From the NCBI GenBank assembly GCA_012797095.1, contig JAAZPS010000262.1:1-7864 (forward strand): DNA of 7,864 nt, given 5' to 3'. The notes under the pieces are model-generated. The model was not told the origin of the DNA. It was given only the letters and a program-made list of their open reading frames with translations, and did no database searches. The stretch is from Bacillota bacterium (GTDB lineage: Bacteria > Bacillota > Dethiobacteria > DTU022). A program made the translations under genes and the position numbers. This document shows positions 5,918 through 7,864 of this stretch, piece by piece; positions within the stretch are counted from its first letter, which is position 1, and each line of letters begins with the position of its first letter.

Positions 5918-6915
5918 CAAAGCCCCATCGCTCCGCGAACCGCCTCCAGGGTGGCGCGCGCTTCCTCTCGCGCCCGCTTCTCGCCCTCGCGAAGGACCTC
6001 TTCAAGATAAGCGGGCTGCTGCTCCAGGGAGTGCCTTTTCTCCTGCAGCGGAGCCAGCATCTCGATGAGCCTGCGGGCCAGGATCTCCTTGCACTGGACA
6101 CAGCCGATCTCTGCAGTGCGGCAGGAATCCTCGAGAGGGGCCCCCTCCGCGGGATTGAAGATCTCCTGAAAGCGGTAGACGGTGCAGACCTCGGGCCGGC
6201 CGGGATCATTGCGCCGCACCCGCCGGGGGTCGGTGATCATCCGGCGAACCTTCTCCCTGATCGTTTCCGGGGGATCGGCCAGGGCAATATAGTTGTCGTA
6301 ACTCTTGCTCATCTTGCGGCTGTCAATCCCCGGAAGAAGGGGATATTTCCCCAGCAGCGCCTCCGGTTCGGGCAGGGTTTTGCCGTAGAGATAGTTGAAG
6401 CGGCGGGCGGTGTCGCGGGTGATCTCCAGATGCGGCAGCTGGTCCTCGCCCACGGGAACGGCATCGGCGCGGTAGGCCAGGATATCGGCGGCCTGCAGCA
6501 GAGGATAACCGAGAAAGCCGTAATTGTTGATCTCCTTGCCCTCCAGCTCGCGCAGCTGCTCCTTGAAGGTGGGACAGCGCTCCAGCCAGGAGATAGGCGT
6601 GATCATCGCCAGAAGCAGAAAGAGCTCGGCATGCTCCTTCACTTCGGACTGGCGAAAGAGAACGGCCTGTTCGGGATCAAGCCCGGCACCGAGCCAGTCG
6701 AGGAGCATCTCCCGGCTGCTCTCCTTGATCTCGTGCGAATCGGCGTAACCGGTCGTCAGGGCATGCCAATCGGCAATAAAGTAGTAGCAGCGATAGTGCT
6801 CCTGCAGCTGCTTCCAGTTCTGCAGGGCGCCGATATAGTTTCCCAGGTGCAGCCGCCCGCTGGGGCGCGCCCCGCTGACAATAGTTTTCTTTCTTTCACG
6901 TGCATCTTCAGTCAT
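5917..6915 (-). CDS. trpS: Tryptophanyl-tRNA synthetase
   Basis: This class I aminoacyl-tRNA synthetase charges tRNA-Trp with tryptophan using ATP. Numbered from the ATG at 6915 the protein has 332 residues. It carries the HIGH-type signature GRLHLGNYIGA (21-31), the specificity region ISWLERCPTFKEQ (108-120), LLQAADILAYRADAVPVGEDQ (139-159) and the KMSKS loop (201-205). Four cysteines (244, 265, 272, 275; C-x20-C-x6-C-x2-C) match the layout of the [4Fe-4S] motif known from Thermotoga maritima TrpRS (C-x22-C-x6-C-x2-C). The frame also has a GTG at 6924, but it directly abuts the GGAG, whereas the ATG at 6915 is well spaced. It follows the protease gene after 17 nt, with no room for a T-box leader, so it is presumably transcribed from further upstream. 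Confidence 0.97.
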   Translation of the reverse strand: MTEDARERKKTIVSGARPSGRLHLGNYIGALQNWKQLQEHYRCYYFIADWHALTTGYADSHEIKESSREMLLDWLGAGLDPEQAVLFRQSEVKEHAELFLLLAMITPISWLERCPTFKEQLRELEGKEINNYGFLGYPLLQAADILAYRADAVPVGEDQLPHLEITRDTARRFNYLYGKTLPEPEALLGKYPLLPGIDSRKMSKSYDNYIALADPPETIREKVRRMITDPRRVRRNDPGRPEVCTVYRFQEIFNPAEGAPLEDSCRTAEIGCVQCKEILARRLIEMLAPLQEKRHSLEQQPAYLEEVLREGEKRAREEARATLEAVRGAMGL

Positions 6916-6932
6916 CCAGTTCACTCCAAACT

Positions 6933-7565
6933 TCAGGTTAACCCCAGGAGAAGAAGAACCACCGCCTGCATCCCCTGCCTGATCGCACTGTACAGGGGCC
7001 AGACCAGCCAGCGCACCGCGCCGCTGAAGATGAGCACCATCAGCAGCACCGGAGCATAGGGCTCGATCTGACGCAGCAGGGCAGCGGCCCCCTCCGGGAG
7101 AAGAGCAGCCAGGATCTTCGAACCGTCCAGCGGCGGGATCGGGATCAGGTTGAAAACACCCAGCAAAACATTGTAGATCACCAGGATATTGACAAACTGG
7201 GCATAGCCGGGCCAGTAGAACCCCAACCTGGCCGGCAGGAAAAGGAGAAAAAGGCTCACCAGGGCCAGGGCGAAATTGGCCAGCGGTCCGGCCAGGGAGA
7301 CCCAGAGCATTCCCGAACGAAAATCGCGGAAGTTGTACGGGTTGATCGGCACCGGTTTGGCCCAGCCGAAACCGAACAGCAGCAGGGCCGCCGTCCCGAG
7401 GGGGTCGAGGTGCCGGAGCGGATTCAAGCTCAACCGCCCCTGATATTTGGCCGTGGGATCGCCGAAGTGGTAGGCGACCCGACCGTGAGCATACTCATGA
7501 ATGGTGATGGCCAGCAGCAAAGCGGGCACCCGCCAGATGATCTCCAGTACGCTTTCCGGTAAGAT
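6933..7565 (-). CDS. Site-2 protease family protein (M50 intramembrane metalloprotease), apparent ATC start
   Basis: This is a polytopic membrane zinc protease of the compact M50 type with no PDZ or CBS domain. Numbered from an ATC at 7565 it has 210 residues. The zinc site HEYAH (23-27, catalytic Glu24) lies in the first membrane helix, and the third ligand is Asp147 in FNLIPIPPLDG (138-148). GDPTAKYQGRLSLNPLRHLDP (36-56) and VSLAGPLANFALAL are also family features. The first ATG/GTG/TTG in frame is GTG at 7529, which would remove 12 residues (ILPESVLEIIWR) that resemble the usual family N-terminus, and it has no good ribosome binding site. The ATC at 7565 follows AAAAGGAGG by seven nt and lies two nt after the preceding stop. 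A CTG at 7547 is another option. The physiological substrate is unknown. The family assignment is secure; the start is not. Confidence 0.92.
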   Translation of the reverse strand: MLPESVLEIIWRVPALLLAITIHEYAHGRVAYHFGDPTAKYQGRLSLNPLRHLDPLGTAALLLFGFGWAKPVPINPYNFRDFRSGMLWVSLAGPLANFALALVSLFLLFLPARLGFYWPGYAQFVNILVIYNVLLGVFNLIPIPPLDGSKILAALLPEGAAALLRQIEPYAPVLLMVLIFSGAVRWLVWPLYSAIRQGMQAVVLLLLGLT

Positions 7566-7567
7566 GG

Positions 7568-7864
7568 CTACGCCTCCTTTTGCCTTTTCAGGTAGGTAAG
7601 TATGAAATCAAGCTCTTCGTCCTCGGTGCGCACCTTGCCGTCAAGAAGAGCCCGGCGCAGCGCCTCCATGATCTGACCGTAAAGGGGGCCCGGTTCCAGA
7701 CCAAGCTGTTTCAGGATGCCCCCCCGTAGCCGTGGACGAACATATTGCAAACTTTCCAGGTAAAGCCTGAGATTATCTTTCACCGCCCCGCTCGCCGCCA
7801 AAGCATGGAGCAGCAGCAGCGCCTCCGGGCAGAGCGGATCAAGCCGGTTCACCAGCACGGAGGG
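7568..7864 (-). CDS. C-terminal fragment of a tRNA nucleotidyltransferase / poly(A) polymerase-family protein
   Basis: The last 98 codons of a gene enter from the right edge with the frame open to position 7864, so the start and catalytic head are missing; an apparent GTG at 7858 is internal. The segment VRPRLRGGILKQLGLEPGPLYGQIMEALRRALLDGKV contains the motif found at the C-terminal end of CCA-adding or A-adding nucleotidyltransferases (R-GG-x-L-x-x-LG-x-x-PGP-x-x-G, then a helix ending LDG), followed by the usual TEDEELDFI tail. These enzymes build or repair the CCA end of tRNA. In several Clostridia the gene before an M50 protease and trpS is a large protein with DHH, CBS and nucleotidyltransferase domains; whether that is so here cannot be seen. 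It ends with TAG two nt before the proposed protease start, so it likely shares the operon. Confidence 0.75.
   Translation of the reverse strand, partial: PSVLVNRLDPLCPEALLLLHALAASGAVKDNLRLYLESLQYVRPRLRGGILKQLGLEPGPLYGQIMEALRRALLDGKVRTEDEELDFILTYLKRQKEA
7573..7581 (-). promoter_or_regulatory. Strong ribosome binding site pointing at an ATC codon
   Basis: AAAAGGAGG on the minus strand lies within the last codons of the upstream gene and ends seven nt before ATC (7565-7563). No ATG, GTG or TTG in the protease frame is within range. It is the main sequence evidence for a non-standard start of the M50 protease. Confidence 0.7.

Noticed and set aside
6031..7059. Long plus-strand open frame (342 codons) opposite trpS
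   Set aside because: It mirrors trpS codon periodicity, crosses the trpS/protease junction and resembles no family I know.
7527..7529. GTG as the start of the M50 protease
   Set aside because: The nearest GGAG is about 12 nt upstream, and starting here would cut off the residues just before the HExxH membrane helix. It is kept only as an alternative.
1..7864. CRISPR arrays, insertion sequences, tRNA/rRNA genes, phage or defence genes
   Set aside because: Reading both strands showed no spaced repeats, transposase motifs or structural RNA signatures. The space is filled by conserved housekeeping and sporulation genes.

Overview
The window is a GC-rich stretch of chromosome from an endospore-forming Firmicute, most likely an anaerobic member of the Clostridia. 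The evidence is a set of sporulation genes (ytfJ/gerW, dacB, spmA, spmB) next to scpA-scpB, strong GGAGG-type ribosome binding sites, and a tryptophanyl-tRNA synthetase with the four-cysteine signature known from iron-sulfur-containing anaerobe enzymes. I cannot name a genus. No mobile element, CRISPR array, rRNA or tRNA gene, or sign of recent transfer was seen.

All ten genes lie on the minus strand, so transcription runs from high to low coordinates. First comes a housekeeping block (7864 to 4629): the C-terminal end of a tRNA nucleotidyltransferase/poly(A) polymerase-family protein, a membrane site-2 protease (M50), trpS, scpA and scpB. These are packed with gaps of 0-17 nt, which suggests one operon. 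The 176-nt gap from 4453 to 4628 carries a possible intrinsic terminator and an AT-rich promoter-like patch. The sporulation block follows: a DUF2953 membrane protein (ytfI-like), ytfJ, then a 97-nt gap with a possible sigma-E-type promoter, dacB, spmA and spmB, joined by stop/start overlaps. The last gene is an FAD-dependent oxidoreductase that runs off the left edge.

The genes serve tRNA maturation and charging, chromosome condensation (ScpA and ScpB bind Smc) and spore formation (DacB trims cortex peptidoglycan, SpmA/SpmB act in core dehydration, YtfJ acts in germination). The layout matches the dacB-spmA-spmB order of Bacillus subtilis and the ytfI-ytfJ pair.

I did not find an undescribed multi-gene system. 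The points worth a second look are local: a protease gene whose best-supported start codon is ATC, a probable iron-sulfur motif in TrpRS, and a four-cysteine cluster in the FAD oxidoreductase. Several starts were moved from the longest open frame to a downstream ATG with a well-placed Shine-Dalgarno sequence.
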